Below, piece after piece: positions 37,209 through 45,858 of a stretch of 64,000 bases of DNA (within the stretch, counting starts at the first letter, position 1; each line of letters begins with the position of its first letter). Both the position numbers and the translations under genes were made by a program. Source of the DNA: Phytopseudomonas daroniae (GTDB lineage Bacteria > Pseudomonadota > Gammaproteobacteria > Pseudomonadales > Pseudomonadaceae); contig NZ_QJUI01000010.1 in NCBI RefSeq assembly GCF_004327285.1, positions 161,408 to 225,407 on the forward strand. Direction: 5' to 3'. A model generated the notes under the pieces. The model did no database searches. It saw only the letters and a program-made list of their open reading frames with translations, and was not told where the DNA came from.

Positions 37209-38347
37209 CAGGATTCCTTACCCGGCGCGCGCCAGGAATTCACGTACTCGGCGACATCCACCGCAGCGGCGGCGTCAGCCACTTCCAGGGCACGGCGCGT
37301 GTCGATCATCACCGCCACTTCTTCGGCGAAGGTGGCCGGATCGGTCTGCGCCTTCTTCAGCGCCTTGGGATGTGGCCCATGAGGGAACCCGCAAGGGTGC
37401 AGGGTGACCATGCCGGCTTCGATATTGTCGCGGCTGAAGAAATTGCCACGGTGGTAGAACAGCACTTCGTCGTAGTCGTCATTGTTGTGGAAGAACGGCA
37501 CCTTGAGCGCACCGGGGTCGGATTCCACCGGTCGAGGCGTGAAGGTGCAGACCACGAAACCATTGGCGACGAAGGTGGTGTGCGCCGAAGGCGGCAGGTG
37601 ATAGCGATGGCTCATCAGCGGGCGGATATCGCGCCAGTTCAGACGCACCACGGTGTTGTCACCGTGCCAGCCCACTGCATCCAGCGGGTTGTAGGGATAG
37701 GTCACGGTACTGATCTGGTTACGCCGCTTGATGCGGATCTGCCAGGTTCGCTCGTCCTGCTGGGCCTTGAAGGCGTCATCGATATGTGGGTGATCGAGCA
37801 CCGCCGGGTCGAAGATCGCCTGGGGGCCGAGCAGGCCCTTGTCGGGCAGTTGATAGGCACCGTCGGTGTTCTCGATCAGCAGGAAGTGGCTGGGCGCCGT
37901 CGGCTCGATACGCCAGGCGGTGCCACGGGGAATCAGCAGGTAATCGCCGTCGCGGTATTCCAGGTGACCGAAATCGCAGTAGAAGTGCCCTGCTCCGTCA
38001 TGCACGAACAGCAGTTCGTCGCCATCGCTGTTGCGTACCAGGTGATTCATGGCGCCGGCGGTCTTCCAGACGCGCAGGCGGATGTCGGCGTTGTGCAGGG
38101 TCAGCGGCGCTTGCAACGGGCAATCGTGCTCGCTGGGGATCTGGTTGAAGTTGAAGGCGTGGGGCCGCAACGGCCCCTGCCAATCGACCCAGCCGGTGGG
38201 TGGGTGCTTGTGATGCAAGTGGGTCACGGGGCCGAAGAAACCCTCACGGCCCATTTCCCGCTCGTAGGTCTCGGCCGGAAAATCGCAGTGAGCCTGGCGC
38301 GAGTGCTCGCCTTCACGCAGGGGAAAACTGATCCATTTGCGGCTCAT
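37208..38347 (-). CDS. hmgA: Homogentisate 1,2-dioxygenase
   Basis: This 379-residue protein is a cupin-type homogentisate dioxygenase of the shorter form, compared with about 430 residues for classic HmgA. GAGHFYCDFGHLEYRDGDYLLIPRGTAWRI is the N-terminal cupin; the Fe ligands are expected in HNNDDYDEVLFYHRGNF and TLHPCGFPHGPHP. It opens the ring of homogentisate to maleylacetoacetate. It lies 3 bp after hpd and overlaps fahA. Confidence 0.92.
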   Translation of the reverse strand: MSRKWISFPLREGEHSRQAHCDFPAETYEREMGREGFFGPVTHLHHKHPPTGWVDWQGPLRPHAFNFNQIPSEHDCPLQAPLTLHNADIRLRVWKTAGAMNHLVRNSDGDELLFVHDGAGHFYCDFGHLEYRDGDYLLIPRGTAWRIEPTAPSHFLLIENTDGAYQLPDKGLLGPQAIFDPAVLDHPHIDDAFKAQQDERTWQIRIKRRNQISTVTYPYNPLDAVGWHGDNTVVRLNWRDIRPLMSHRYHLPPSAHTTFVANGFVVCTFTPRPVESDPGALKVPFFHNNDDYDEVLFYHRGNFFSRDNIEAGMVTLHPCGFPHGPHPKALKKAQTDPATFAEEVAVMIDTRRALEVADAAAAVDVAEYVNSWRAPGKES

Positions 38348-38350
38348 GGG

Positions 38351-39445
38351 TTACTCCTCGGTGATCACGCCGCGACGCAACTGATCCTCTTCGATGGATT
38401 CGAACAAGGCCTTGAAGTTGCCCTCGCCGAACCCCTGGTTGCCCTTGCGCTGGATGATCTCGAAGAAGATCGGGCCGATCACCGTGTTGGTGAAGATCTG
38501 CAGCAGAATGCCGTCATCACCGGGCGCGCCATCGATCAGCAGGCTCAGCTCGCGCAACTCGTCCAGTGACTCGCCGTGCCCGGCCACGCGCTGGTCGACC
38601 TTCTCGTAGTAAGTGTCCGGCGTGCTCATGAAGGCTACGCCGTTGGCTTGCAGCTTGCGCACGGTGGCATAGATGTCATCGGTGGACAGCGCGATGTGCT
38701 GGATGCCCTCGCCGTGGTACTCGCGGATGAATTCCTCGATCTGCGACTTGTCGTCCGCCGACTCGTTGATTGGGATGCGGATCTTGCCGCAGGGCGCGGT
38801 CATGGCTCGGGAAACCAGGCCGGTGAGCTTGCCTTCGATACCGAAATAGCGAATCTCGCGAAAGCCGGCGATGCGCTCGTAGAAACCGGACCAGACATCC
38901 ATTTGCCCACGCTTCACGTTGTGGGTGAGGTGGTCGATCATCTGCAGACCGACGGCGTTGTCGTCCGGGCCGCGGCCTTCGATGAATTCGAAGTCCACGT
39001 CATAGATGCTGTGTTCGCCGCTTTCGTTGGCATAACGGTCGACCAGATACAGCAGCGAGCCGCCGATGCCCTCGACGCAGGGAATGTTCAGCTCACCGAA
39101 GTTGGCGTGGCTGCCCACCAGGGTAGCGCCCTGCTGCTCGACATAGGCCGCCGCCTGGGCGGCGTTCCTGACCCGGAAGGCCATGGCGCAGGCGCTTGGC
39201 CCGTGCTTCTCGGCGAAGGCGTGCACGTGGCCGGTCGGGCTGCCATTGAGGACGAAGTTGATGCCGTGCTGCTGGAACAGCCAGACCTGCTTGCTGCGAT
39301 GCTTGGCCGTTTCGGTGAAGCCCATGGAAGTGAACAGCTGGCGCAGCTGCTCGATGCCTTCGGGCGTGGGAGCGGTGAATTCGACGAATTCGAAACCGTC
39401 GGTTCCGATGGGGTTGTGCTGTTCGATCTTGGCCACGGCGTTCAT
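38351..39445 (-). CDS. hpd: 4-Hydroxyphenylpyruvate dioxygenase
   Basis: This 364-residue protein has two vicinal-oxygen-chelate domains. The C-terminal one holds the iron site: HLTHNV (about residue 165), GIQHIALSTDDI and LLQIFTNTVIGPIFFEIIQRKGNQGFGEGNF. It turns 4-hydroxyphenylpyruvate into homogentisate and is the first gene of the operon that continues with hmgA, fahA, maiA and the permease. A palindrome starts 18 bp upstream of the ATG, and a second inverted repeat lies further up. Confidence 0.96.
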   Translation of the reverse strand: MNAVAKIEQHNPIGTDGFEFVEFTAPTPEGIEQLRQLFTSMGFTETAKHRSKQVWLFQQHGINFVLNGSPTGHVHAFAEKHGPSACAMAFRVRNAAQAAAYVEQQGATLVGSHANFGELNIPCVEGIGGSLLYLVDRYANESGEHSIYDVDFEFIEGRGPDDNAVGLQMIDHLTHNVKRGQMDVWSGFYERIAGFREIRYFGIEGKLTGLVSRAMTAPCGKIRIPINESADDKSQIEEFIREYHGEGIQHIALSTDDIYATVRKLQANGVAFMSTPDTYYEKVDQRVAGHGESLDELRELSLLIDGAPGDDGILLQIFTNTVIGPIFFEIIQRKGNQGFGEGNFKALFESIEEDQLRRGVITEE

Positions 39446-39462
39446 GGGTTGTCCTCGTTGTC

Positions 39463-39478
39463 GTTATGGCTCCATAAC
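39463..39478. promoter_or_regulatory. Palindrome GTTATGG-N2-CCATAAC upstream of hpd
   Basis: The arms are perfect 7-bp complements with a 2-bp centre, 18 bp before the hpd start. The position suits a repressor operator. IclR-type HmgR controls this pathway in P. putida; whether this is its site is inference. Confidence 0.55.
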
Positions 39479-39617
39479 AATCGAGGGAGTGATCAGGGGC
39501 AAGGCCATCGACCTGATCGTAAAGACCTACCGGGAGACACAGTGGCAAGGCTTCAATACATGCCGGGTGTACTGCCCAGTGATTCGGTGACTCCCAAGCC
39601 TCCAACCGCGCCAGCTT

Positions 39618-39635
39618 CGTAAACTTTTCTTTACG
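39618..39635. promoter_or_regulatory. TyrR/PhhR-like box
   Basis: CGTAAA-N6-TTTACG is perfectly symmetric and differs from the TyrR consensus TGTAAA-N6-TTTACA only at the outermost pair. It lies about 175 bp upstream of hpd. PhhR, the TyrR homologue of pseudomonads, activates aromatic amino acid catabolism genes. Confidence 0.55.
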
Positions 39636-39743
39636 GAATGGTCGATTTCGCTGCCGATGGGATGAGGACTGAATAGCAGGGCAGACAATCGCAAATGATG
39701 CCAGAATGACATCAATCCAAGATGAGCCGACAACGAGGCCGCC

Positions 39744-40346
39744 ATGAGCAGTGAAACGCCTTCCGAAGCCAAGAGCGCCGCCGCGTTCGATCTCGCGCCC
39801 GATAGCGATGAGGAGCGTCTGGACAGGCTGGAAAAAGCCAACCGTCTCAACCGCATACTGATCTTCGTGTTGGCGCTGCTGCTGTTCATCGTGCTGTCCA
39901 GCCTGGCCACGGCCGCCGTGGTGAAGATGCTGGCCGACGAACCACCGCCCTTCGACCCGCAAGCCTTCGCCACCCTGCAACACCGCGCCGAAGCACTGGA
40001 GAAGGAGCTGACCGGCCTGAAACAGGATCAGACGCGCCAGGATGCCTTGCTGAAACTGGCCACGGCTCCGCTTCCTTCCCCCTCGGCAGCCGCCGCTCCT
40101 GCAGCATCGCCCTCCCAGGACATTGCTGCCTTGCAACTCATGAGTCGCACTCTGCTTGGCCAGGAACAGAGTTTCCAGCAGAGCTTGCAGGCATTGAAAA
40201 GCGGCATGCGCGATCTGGCCGATATGATTCCCGGCTCACGCAGCTGGCTGGACGACTACAACGAGGAGTTGGACAAAGCCGTCAACGCCAGCGTGCAGCG
40301 GGCCAAGGCCGTGCAGCAATGGGCCGCCAGGCTGCCACAGCAATAG
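39744..40346 (+). CDS. Hypothetical single-pass membrane protein with coiled coil
   Basis: This 200-residue protein has a charged N-terminus (residues 1-35), one membrane helix (about 37-62), and a periplasmic helical part with ALEKELTGLKQDQTRQDALL, an Ala/Pro/Ser linker and a second helical stretch. It looks like a membrane-anchored coiled-coil protein, but no family is recognised. GAGG precedes the ATG. It lies just upstream of the export cluster with a 119-bp gap, so it may or may not belong to it. Confidence 0.65.
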   Translation: MSSETPSEAKSAAAFDLAPDSDEERLDRLEKANRLNRILIFVLALLLFIVLSSLATAAVVKMLADEPPPFDPQAFATLQHRAEALEKELTGLKQDQTRQDALLKLATAPLPSPSAAAAPAASPSQDIAALQLMSRTLLGQEQSFQQSLQALKSGMRDLADMIPGSRSWLDDYNEELDKAVNASVQRAKAVQQWAARLPQQ

Positions 40347-40465
40347 CGAATCTGGCCCCGGCAAAGATCCCGTTCTCGCCCCATTCATGACCTCGGAATC
40401 GGGTAATGTGCGCCGGACGGCTTATCTCGTACACTGCCTACACTCAACGTGCACGGACGCTTCCC

Positions 40466-41242
40466 ATGCAACACACTCTCAAATGGATCTGCGCGGCGCT
40501 CGGCCTGATCAGCGCTATGGTCAGTGCCGATGAATTGCAGTTCGAGCTCATTCCGGATACCCCCGCCACGACCGTTGCGCAACGCAGCGCCCGCGGGGTT
40601 CTGCGCGCCCGCGACCAGGCCGTGCTGTCCAGTGAGCTGGCCGGACGCATCGTCGAAATGCCCTATGCCGATGGCCAGGATTTCAAGAAGGGCGAGGTCT
40701 TGGTTCGCTTCGACTGCAGCGCCTATCAGGCCCAGCTCAATGCCGCCCAGGCCGCCGTGCGCGCCGCGCGTGAGGAACTCAATCACAACCAGCAACTGGC
40801 CGCCCTCAACTCGGTCGGCCGCTTCGAAGTGACGCTGGCCGAGGCCAGACAGGCTCAGGCCCAGGCCGAAGCCCAGGTGTATCAGGTACAGGTCAAGCGT
40901 TGTGCCGTCAGCGCCCCGTTCGACGGTCGCCTGGTGCAGCGCAAGGTGCAGCCCCACGAAAGCGTGGCCAGTGGCACGCCCCTGCTGGAGATAGTCGACA
41001 ACCGCACCCTGGAAGTGCACCTGCTGGTGCCCTCGGCCTGGCTGAACCGGCTCGAGCCCGGTGAGCGCTTCGAGTTCACCCCGGATGAGACCGGCCAGCC
41101 GCTGCAGGTCGAGGTCAGGCGCCTCGGCGCGCGTATCGACGAAGGCAGCCAGACCCTCCTGCTGATCGGCGCTCTGCCCGAGGCGGCGCCGGGCCTGCTG
41201 GCCGGTATGAGCGGCAGCGCGCGTTTCCCGGTGACGCCATGA
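40466..41242 (+). CDS. Secreted HlyD/RND-type periplasmic adaptor
   Basis: This 258-residue protein has a signal peptide (about residues 1-21, ending MVSA) and the layout of a periplasmic adaptor: a barrel-sandwich hybrid split by a short helical hairpin (FDCSAYQAQLNAAQAAVRAAREELNHNQQLA to QAEAQVYQVQ) with halves GRIVEMPYADGQDFKKGEVL and RCAVSAPFDGRLVQRKVQPHESV. A beta-barrel follows. Such adaptors link an inner-membrane component to TolC. It opens the cluster and its stop overlaps the next start (ATGA). Confidence 0.85.
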   Translation: MQHTLKWICAALGLISAMVSADELQFELIPDTPATTVAQRSARGVLRARDQAVLSSELAGRIVEMPYADGQDFKKGEVLVRFDCSAYQAQLNAAQAAVRAAREELNHNQQLAALNSVGRFEVTLAEARQAQAQAEAQVYQVQVKRCAVSAPFDGRLVQRKVQPHESVASGTPLLEIVDNRTLEVHLLVPSAWLNRLEPGERFEFTPDETGQPLQVEVRRLGARIDEGSQTLLLIGALPEAAPGLLAGMSGSARFPVTP

Positions 41243-42558
41243 CCGCCCAGGTGGCCGGGCCAGTGGAGCGGGCCTTCGCCCAGTTCATCGCCCTCGAACA
41301 GCAGGCGCGGGCCGCGGCGGACACCGATGCCCTGGCCTATGTGCTGGTCAACGATGGCCAGGCGCTGTTCGGCTACCGCCACGCCGCCCTGCTGATCGCC
41401 GGCCGGGTCAGGGCCGTGACCGGCATCAGCGTGGTCGAGCCGAATGCCCCGTTCGTCGCCTTCGTCGAAAACGCCGCGCGCCAGTTGCTCGCCCAGGGCC
41501 AGTCGGACAAGGCCCATACCGTCGACCCGGCGACCCTGGACGAACAGACCCTGGCCGACTGGCGCGGCCTGTCGGCGGGCTCGGCGTTCTGGCTGCCGCT
41601 GCTCGACCGCCGCCAGCAAGCCTTCGGCGGCCTGTGGATCGCCCGTGACCAGGCCTGGAGCCAGGCCGAACAAGCCCTGCTCGCCCCGCTCGGCAACGCC
41701 TACGGCCATGCCTGGCTGGCCTTGCAGCCACGCAAGCCATGGCGCCTGCGCTGGCCGAAAAAGAAGATCGCCGCCGTGCTGGCCGCCGCCCTGCTGTTGC
41801 TGCTGGTGCCGGTACGCCAGTCGGTACTGGCGCCAGCCGAGGTGGTGCCGCTCGACGGCCAGGTGGTGGCGGCGCCCCTGGACGGGGTGATCGTCGAATT
41901 CCTGATCGAGCCCAACCAGCCGGTGCGCAAGGGCGATACCCTGCTGCGTTTCGACGCCACCGGCATCCGCGCCCAGGCGGACGTCGCCAGTCGCAGCCTG
42001 AGCGTCGCCGAGGCCGAGCTCAAGGCCAATGCCCAGCGCGCCTTCGCCGATGCCGAGGCCAACGCCCGCATCGACCTGTTCGCCGCCCGCGTCGAACAGA
42101 AGCGTGCCGAGCTCGTCTATGCCCGCGAACTGCTGGCACGCAGCGAGGTGAAGGCCGAGCGCGACGGTATCGCGGTGTTCGCCGACGCCCAGCGCTGGAT
42201 CGGCAGGCCGGTGCAGACCGGCGAACGACTGATGGAAATCGCCGAACCGAGCCAGGCCGAACTGCGCATCGAACTGGCCGTGGCCGACGTCCTGGACTTC
42301 GCCGCGGACGCGCCGGTCGCGCTGTTCCTCGACAGCGACCCGTTGCATCGCCACGACGCCCGCCTGCGGCGCGTCGCCTACGAGGCACAGACGACCGCCA
42401 GCGGCCAGTTGGCCTATCGCCTCGACGCCGCCTTCGACGAGGCGCCGCCGCGCATCGGCCTGCGCGGAACCGCCAAGGTCTACGCCAGCTCGGTGCCGCT
42501 CGGCCTCTACCTGCTGCGCCGGCCCCTGGCGGCGCTGCGCCAGACCGTGGGTTTCTGA
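41239..42558 (+). CDS. HlyD-family adaptor with N-terminal GAF-like domain
   Basis: This 439-residue protein begins with a GAF-like cytoplasmic domain (about residues 10-165: FAQFIALEQQARAAADTDALAYVL, then SAFWLPLLDRRQQAFGGLWIARD). One membrane helix follows (about 176-194, KKKIAAVLAAALLLLLVPV), then a HlyD-type adaptor with VVPLDGQVVAAPLDGVIVEFLIEPNQPVRKGDTL and VKAERDGIAVFADAQRWIGRPVQTGERL. A GAF-type domain on an adaptor is uncommon and may sense a cytoplasmic signal or bind the substrate. The ATG overlaps the previous gene and the stop is one base before the next start. Confidence 0.85.
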   Translation: MTAQVAGPVERAFAQFIALEQQARAAADTDALAYVLVNDGQALFGYRHAALLIAGRVRAVTGISVVEPNAPFVAFVENAARQLLAQGQSDKAHTVDPATLDEQTLADWRGLSAGSAFWLPLLDRRQQAFGGLWIARDQAWSQAEQALLAPLGNAYGHAWLALQPRKPWRLRWPKKKIAAVLAAALLLLLVPVRQSVLAPAEVVPLDGQVVAAPLDGVIVEFLIEPNQPVRKGDTLLRFDATGIRAQADVASRSLSVAEAELKANAQRAFADAEANARIDLFAARVEQKRAELVYARELLARSEVKAERDGIAVFADAQRWIGRPVQTGERLMEIAEPSQAELRIELAVADVLDFAADAPVALFLDSDPLHRHDARLRRVAYEAQTTASGQLAYRLDAAFDEAPPRIGLRGTAKVYASSVPLGLYLLRRPLAALRQTVGF

Positions 42559-42559
42559 G

Positions 42560-44656
42560 GTGCGCCTGCCCGCCCTGCGCCCCGACCTGCAGCTGTCGGA
42601 CGCCGCGCCGGCGAACGACGGCGCCCCCCGCTGGATCCTCGCCGACCCGCTGCGCGGCCGTTACTTCCAGCTGGGTGAGGCGGCCATGCGCCTGTTGCGC
42701 CACTGGCCCCTGGGTGAGGTGCGAGGGGTGCTCGCCGCCGCCAACCGCACCCCCGGCGTACCGCTGGGTGACGACGACCTGGAGCAGATGCTGCGCTTTC
42801 TGCGCGAGCACGACCTGATCGCCGCCAGCGACGCCGAACAGCGCGCCGGCTACGCGACCAGGGCCGCCCTGCTGCGCCAGTCGCCGTGGAAAAAGGCACT
42901 GCACCAGTATCTGTTCTTCCGCATCCCGCTGTGGCGCCCGGACGCCTTCCTCGAACGCAGTTGGCCCTGGCTGGCGCGCTTCGGCCCCGGCCTGCTACGC
43001 CACGGCCTGCCGCTCACCCTGCTGCTGGGCATCCTCCTGGCGGCGCGCGACTGGGAACGTTTCATCGCCTCCTTCCCGCACCTGTTCAGCCTCGGCGGCA
43101 TGCTCGCCTTCGGCGTGGCCCTGGTGTTCGCCAAGCTCTGTCACGAGTTCGGCCACGCCTACATGGCCAAGCGCGCCGGCTGCCGGGTACAGAGCATGGG
43201 CCTGGCGTTCATGGTGCTGTTCCCCCTGTTCTACACCGACGTCAGCGACGCCTGGCGGGTCAGGGAGCGCCGCTCGCGGCTGCTGATCGGCGCCGGCGGC
43301 ATGCTCGCCGAACTGCTGCTGGCCTGCATCGCCCTGCTCGCCTGGTCGCTGCTCGAGGACGGCCCGCTGCGCACCGCCGCCTTCCTGCTCGCCACCGCGA
43401 CCTGGATCACCACCCTGCTGGTCAACCTCAACCCCTTCCTGCGCTTCGACGGCTATTTCCTGCTCAGCGACCTGTGGGGCGTGGAAAACCTGCAGGGGCG
43501 GGCCTTCGCCCTGTGTCGCTGGCGCCTGCGCGAAATCCTGTTCGGCTACGGCGAGGCGATGCCGGAACCGCTGCCGCCGGACCTGCGTCGGCGCCTGCTG
43601 TGCTGGGGCTACGCCTCCTGGCTGTGGCGGGCGCTGCTGTTCCTGGGCATCGCCCTGGCGGTCTACCACCTGTTCTTCAAGCTGCTCGGCATCGTCCTGA
43701 TGCTGGTCGAACTGGTCTGGTTCATCGGCCTGCCGATCTGGCGCGAGATGCGCGAATGGTGGCGCCGGCGCAACCACGCCCACCCACCCAGGCTGCTGCT
43801 GAGCGCGACCCTGGCGTTGGCCCTGATGGCCGTGCTGGTGCTGCCCTGGAGCGCCGGCGTCGAAGTGCCGGCGTTGCTCGAGGCGCAGCGGGTGAGCGCC
43901 GTGCACGCGCCGGTGCCGGCGCGGGTACGGGCGCTGCAGGTGATCGACGGCCAGACCGTGCAGGCCGGCGAGGTGCTGCTGGAACTGGAATCGCCGGATC
44001 TCGACTCGCGGCTGGTCATCGTCCGCCGCGAGATCGACGTCCTCCAGTTGCAACTGCGTCGCCAGGCCGGACGCAGCGAAACGGTGGCCGAAGCCGCTAT
44101 CCTCGAGCAGAACCTCGCCGAGGCCCTGGCCGAATACCGCGGCCTGCAGGCCCGACGCGAACGCCTGCAACTGCGCGCCCCCCATGCCGGCACGGTACGC
44201 GACCTGCAGGCCGACCTGCGCAGCGGCCGCTGGTTGCCAGCGCAGTTGCCTTTGCTGCAAGTGGTGGAAACCGGCACGCGCCTGCGCGGCTATCTGGCCG
44301 AGAAGGAGCTCTGGCGCCTCGAGGCAGGCGCCGAAGGCCGCTTCATCAGCGATGACCCGTCCCGCGCCACGATCCGCGTACGCCTGGAACAGGTGGACGC
44401 CACCGGCACGCCGCACCTGCAACTGGAGGCCCTGGCCTCGGATCGCCAGGGGCCGATCGCCGTGCGCCGCGACGACCGGGGCCGCGCCGAACCGCTGCAG
44501 GCCCAGTACGGCGTGCGCTTGCGGGCACTGGAGGAACGACCCGCGCCACCCCAGCCGCTACGCGGAGTGGTGCACCTGCACGGCCAGGGCGAATCGCTGC
44601 TGGGCGCCGCCTGGCGGCGGGTCGCCGCCCTGGGGATCAGGGAAAGCGGGTTCTGA
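42560..44656 (+). CDS. PqqD-like / site-2 protease (M50) / HlyD fusion protein
   Basis: This 698-residue protein joins three modules. The N-terminus (about 10-100) is a PqqD-like winged helix (WILADPLRGRYFQLGEAAMRLL). The centre is a membrane-embedded M50 metalloprotease with HEFGH at 195-199 and the second zinc motif NPFLRFDGYF (Asp 297), spread over about ten membrane helices. The C-terminus (about 430-600) is a HlyD-type lipoyl/barrel hybrid (AVHAPVPARVRALQVIDGQTVQAGEVLLELESPDLD). The zinc ligands are intact. It starts at a GTG one base after the previous stop. It may cleave the exported protein or hold it during export. No ABC transporter gene accompanies it in the cluster. Confidence 0.88.
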   Translation: MRLPALRPDLQLSDAAPANDGAPRWILADPLRGRYFQLGEAAMRLLRHWPLGEVRGVLAAANRTPGVPLGDDDLEQMLRFLREHDLIAASDAEQRAGYATRAALLRQSPWKKALHQYLFFRIPLWRPDAFLERSWPWLARFGPGLLRHGLPLTLLLGILLAARDWERFIASFPHLFSLGGMLAFGVALVFAKLCHEFGHAYMAKRAGCRVQSMGLAFMVLFPLFYTDVSDAWRVRERRSRLLIGAGGMLAELLLACIALLAWSLLEDGPLRTAAFLLATATWITTLLVNLNPFLRFDGYFLLSDLWGVENLQGRAFALCRWRLREILFGYGEAMPEPLPPDLRRRLLCWGYASWLWRALLFLGIALAVYHLFFKLLGIVLMLVELVWFIGLPIWREMREWWRRRNHAHPPRLLLSATLALALMAVLVLPWSAGVEVPALLEAQRVSAVHAPVPARVRALQVIDGQTVQAGEVLLELESPDLDSRLVIVRREIDVLQLQLRRQAGRSETVAEAAILEQNLAEALAEYRGLQARRERLQLRAPHAGTVRDLQADLRSGRWLPAQLPLLQVVETGTRLRGYLAEKELWRLEAGAEGRFISDDPSRATIRVRLEQVDATGTPHLQLEALASDRQGPIAVRRDDRGRAEPLQAQYGVRLRALEERPAPPQPLRGVVHLHGQGESLLGAAWRRVAALGIRESGF

Positions 44657-44973
44657 AGCGCCAGGGTCTGTTGCCGTTTCAGCACGCGCCGGCAACAGAC
44701 CCCAACCAGTCCAAATGGACTATATCCAGTCTTGCTTGATTCGCTCTACAATCGACAGGGCTAACATCCTTTTGCCATCACTGCCGGGCATGCGCGGCGA
44801 CACGCTCGAGCTGCCTGCGGACGTGCATGACAGCCATTCTCGACTATTCTTCGAGCTGGCTTCGCACTGCTCCGCAGAGACGGCATCGAGCCGTACCGCC
44901 GGGCTCGTATGCAGACCCGGCATCACCGAACAAAGGACGCGGCTGCCCATTCTCTCGGCAGACAGGAGCAAGG
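44657..44973. other. Intergenic region with long hairpin
   Basis: This 317-bp gap follows the protease gene. It begins with a perfect 13-bp inverted repeat (44664-44702) and then has somewhat lower GC, where a promoter for the next genes may lie. I cannot place -35 and -10 boxes with confidence and see no gene. Confidence 0.5.
44664..44702 (+). terminator. Hairpin after the protease gene
   Basis: GGGTCTGTTGCCG and CGGCAACAGACCC pair perfectly over 13 bp with a 13-nt loop, starting 8 bp after the stop. There is no T-run, so it may act as an mRNA stabiliser or a weak terminator rather than an intrinsic terminator. Confidence 0.5.
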
Positions 44974-45501
44974 ATGTCGAACCCAGCACCCGTAGCAGTT
45001 CGCCCCATCTCGGCAACCGATATGGACTTCCTGCGCCACCTGTACGCCACCACCCGTGCCGATGAAATGGCCCATACCCAGTGGGACGAAACGACCATCG
45101 CCCACTTCCTCGCCCAGCAATTCGATACCCAGCATCGTTACTATCAGGCCCATTACCCGGACGCGCAGTTCCTGCTGATCGAAAACGGCGATCGGCCCAT
45201 CGGTCGCCTGTACCTGTCCTGGGGGCCGAGCAACCTGCAGATCATCGATATCGCCCTGCTGCCCGAACACCGCGGCCTGGGTATCGGCAGCCATCTCCTG
45301 CACGAGCTGATCGAGCGCGCCGATGCGCTCGGCCTGAGCATCGGCCTGTACGTCGAGACCTACAACCCGGCACTGCGCCTCTACCGGCATCTCGGTTTCC
45401 ATCGGGTCGGTGAAAACGGCGTCTACCTGGCCTTGCGTCGGCCGCCCCGCGGCGAAGCAGCCGCACCAGGTGCCGACGCGCACCTGCAAGCCCTGCCCTG
45501 A
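44974..45501 (+). CDS. GNAT-family acetyltransferase
   Basis: This 175-residue protein has the GNAT fold. Motif A is IDIALLPEHRGLGIGSHLLHELIERA (about residues 90-115, with the Q/RxxGxG/A acetyl-CoA loop as RGLGIG), and the final strands contain VETYNPALRLYRHLGFHRVGENGVY. It would acetylate an amine; the substrate is unknown. AGGAGCAAGG precedes the ATG. It forms a close unit with the DUF6916 and tail-collar genes (9-bp gap, then ATGA overlap). Confidence 0.92.
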   Translation: MSNPAPVAVRPISATDMDFLRHLYATTRADEMAHTQWDETTIAHFLAQQFDTQHRYYQAHYPDAQFLLIENGDRPIGRLYLSWGPSNLQIIDIALLPEHRGLGIGSHLLHELIERADALGLSIGLYVETYNPALRLYRHLGFHRVGENGVYLALRRPPRGEAAAPGADAHLQALP

Positions 45502-45510
45502 GGAGCGGCC

Positions 45511-45858
45511 ATGTACCCGATGCCCACCCTGGAACGCCTCGCGCAATCGCGCAATACCTGCTTCCAGCTATGGATAGCCCCCGAACGGGCCCTCGACGTC
45601 GAACTCCTCCAGGTCGCCGAGGGCCAGCCCATGACGCCGGAGCACCAGACGTTCAGCGCCTTCTTCGCACTCCCCGAAGGCAGCCTCCTGCCGCAGGCGG
45701 TGTACCGGTTGTCGGCACACGGTGAGGAAGGCTGGCCCGTGCTGATGACCCCGGCAGCGCCGGAAGCGGATGGACGTCCGGTGCTGCAAGCCGTTTTCCA
45801 TTGGAAAAAACCGCTGGACCAACCCGCAACCACGAAAAGCGCAGGAGAAGCGAGATGA
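45511..45858 (+). CDS. DUF6916-type protein
   Basis: This 115-residue protein has no signal peptide. The pattern FSAFFALPEGSLLPQAVYRLSAHGEEGWPVLMTP, with alternating strands, matches what I remember of the DUF6916 family, which often lies beside tail-collar (microcystin-dependent) proteins. The role is unknown. The stop overlaps the start of the tail-collar gene. Confidence 0.7.
   Translation: MYPMPTLERLAQSRNTCFQLWIAPERALDVELLQVAEGQPMTPEHQTFSAFFALPEGSLLPQAVYRLSAHGEEGWPVLMTPAAPEADGRPVLQAVFHWKKPLDQPATTKSAGEAR

Larger units (their letters stand above)
39446..39743. other. hpd promoter region
   Basis: This 298-bp region lies between divergent hpd and the hypothetical membrane protein gene. It contains the palindrome at 39463-39478 and the TyrR-like box at 39618-39635. 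I found no convincing sigma-54 element with correct spacing. Confidence 0.55.

Noticed and set aside
39446..39618. Sigma-54 promoter in front of hpd
   Set aside because: Candidate GG and GC pairs on the minus strand have 11-bp rather than 10-bp spacing.
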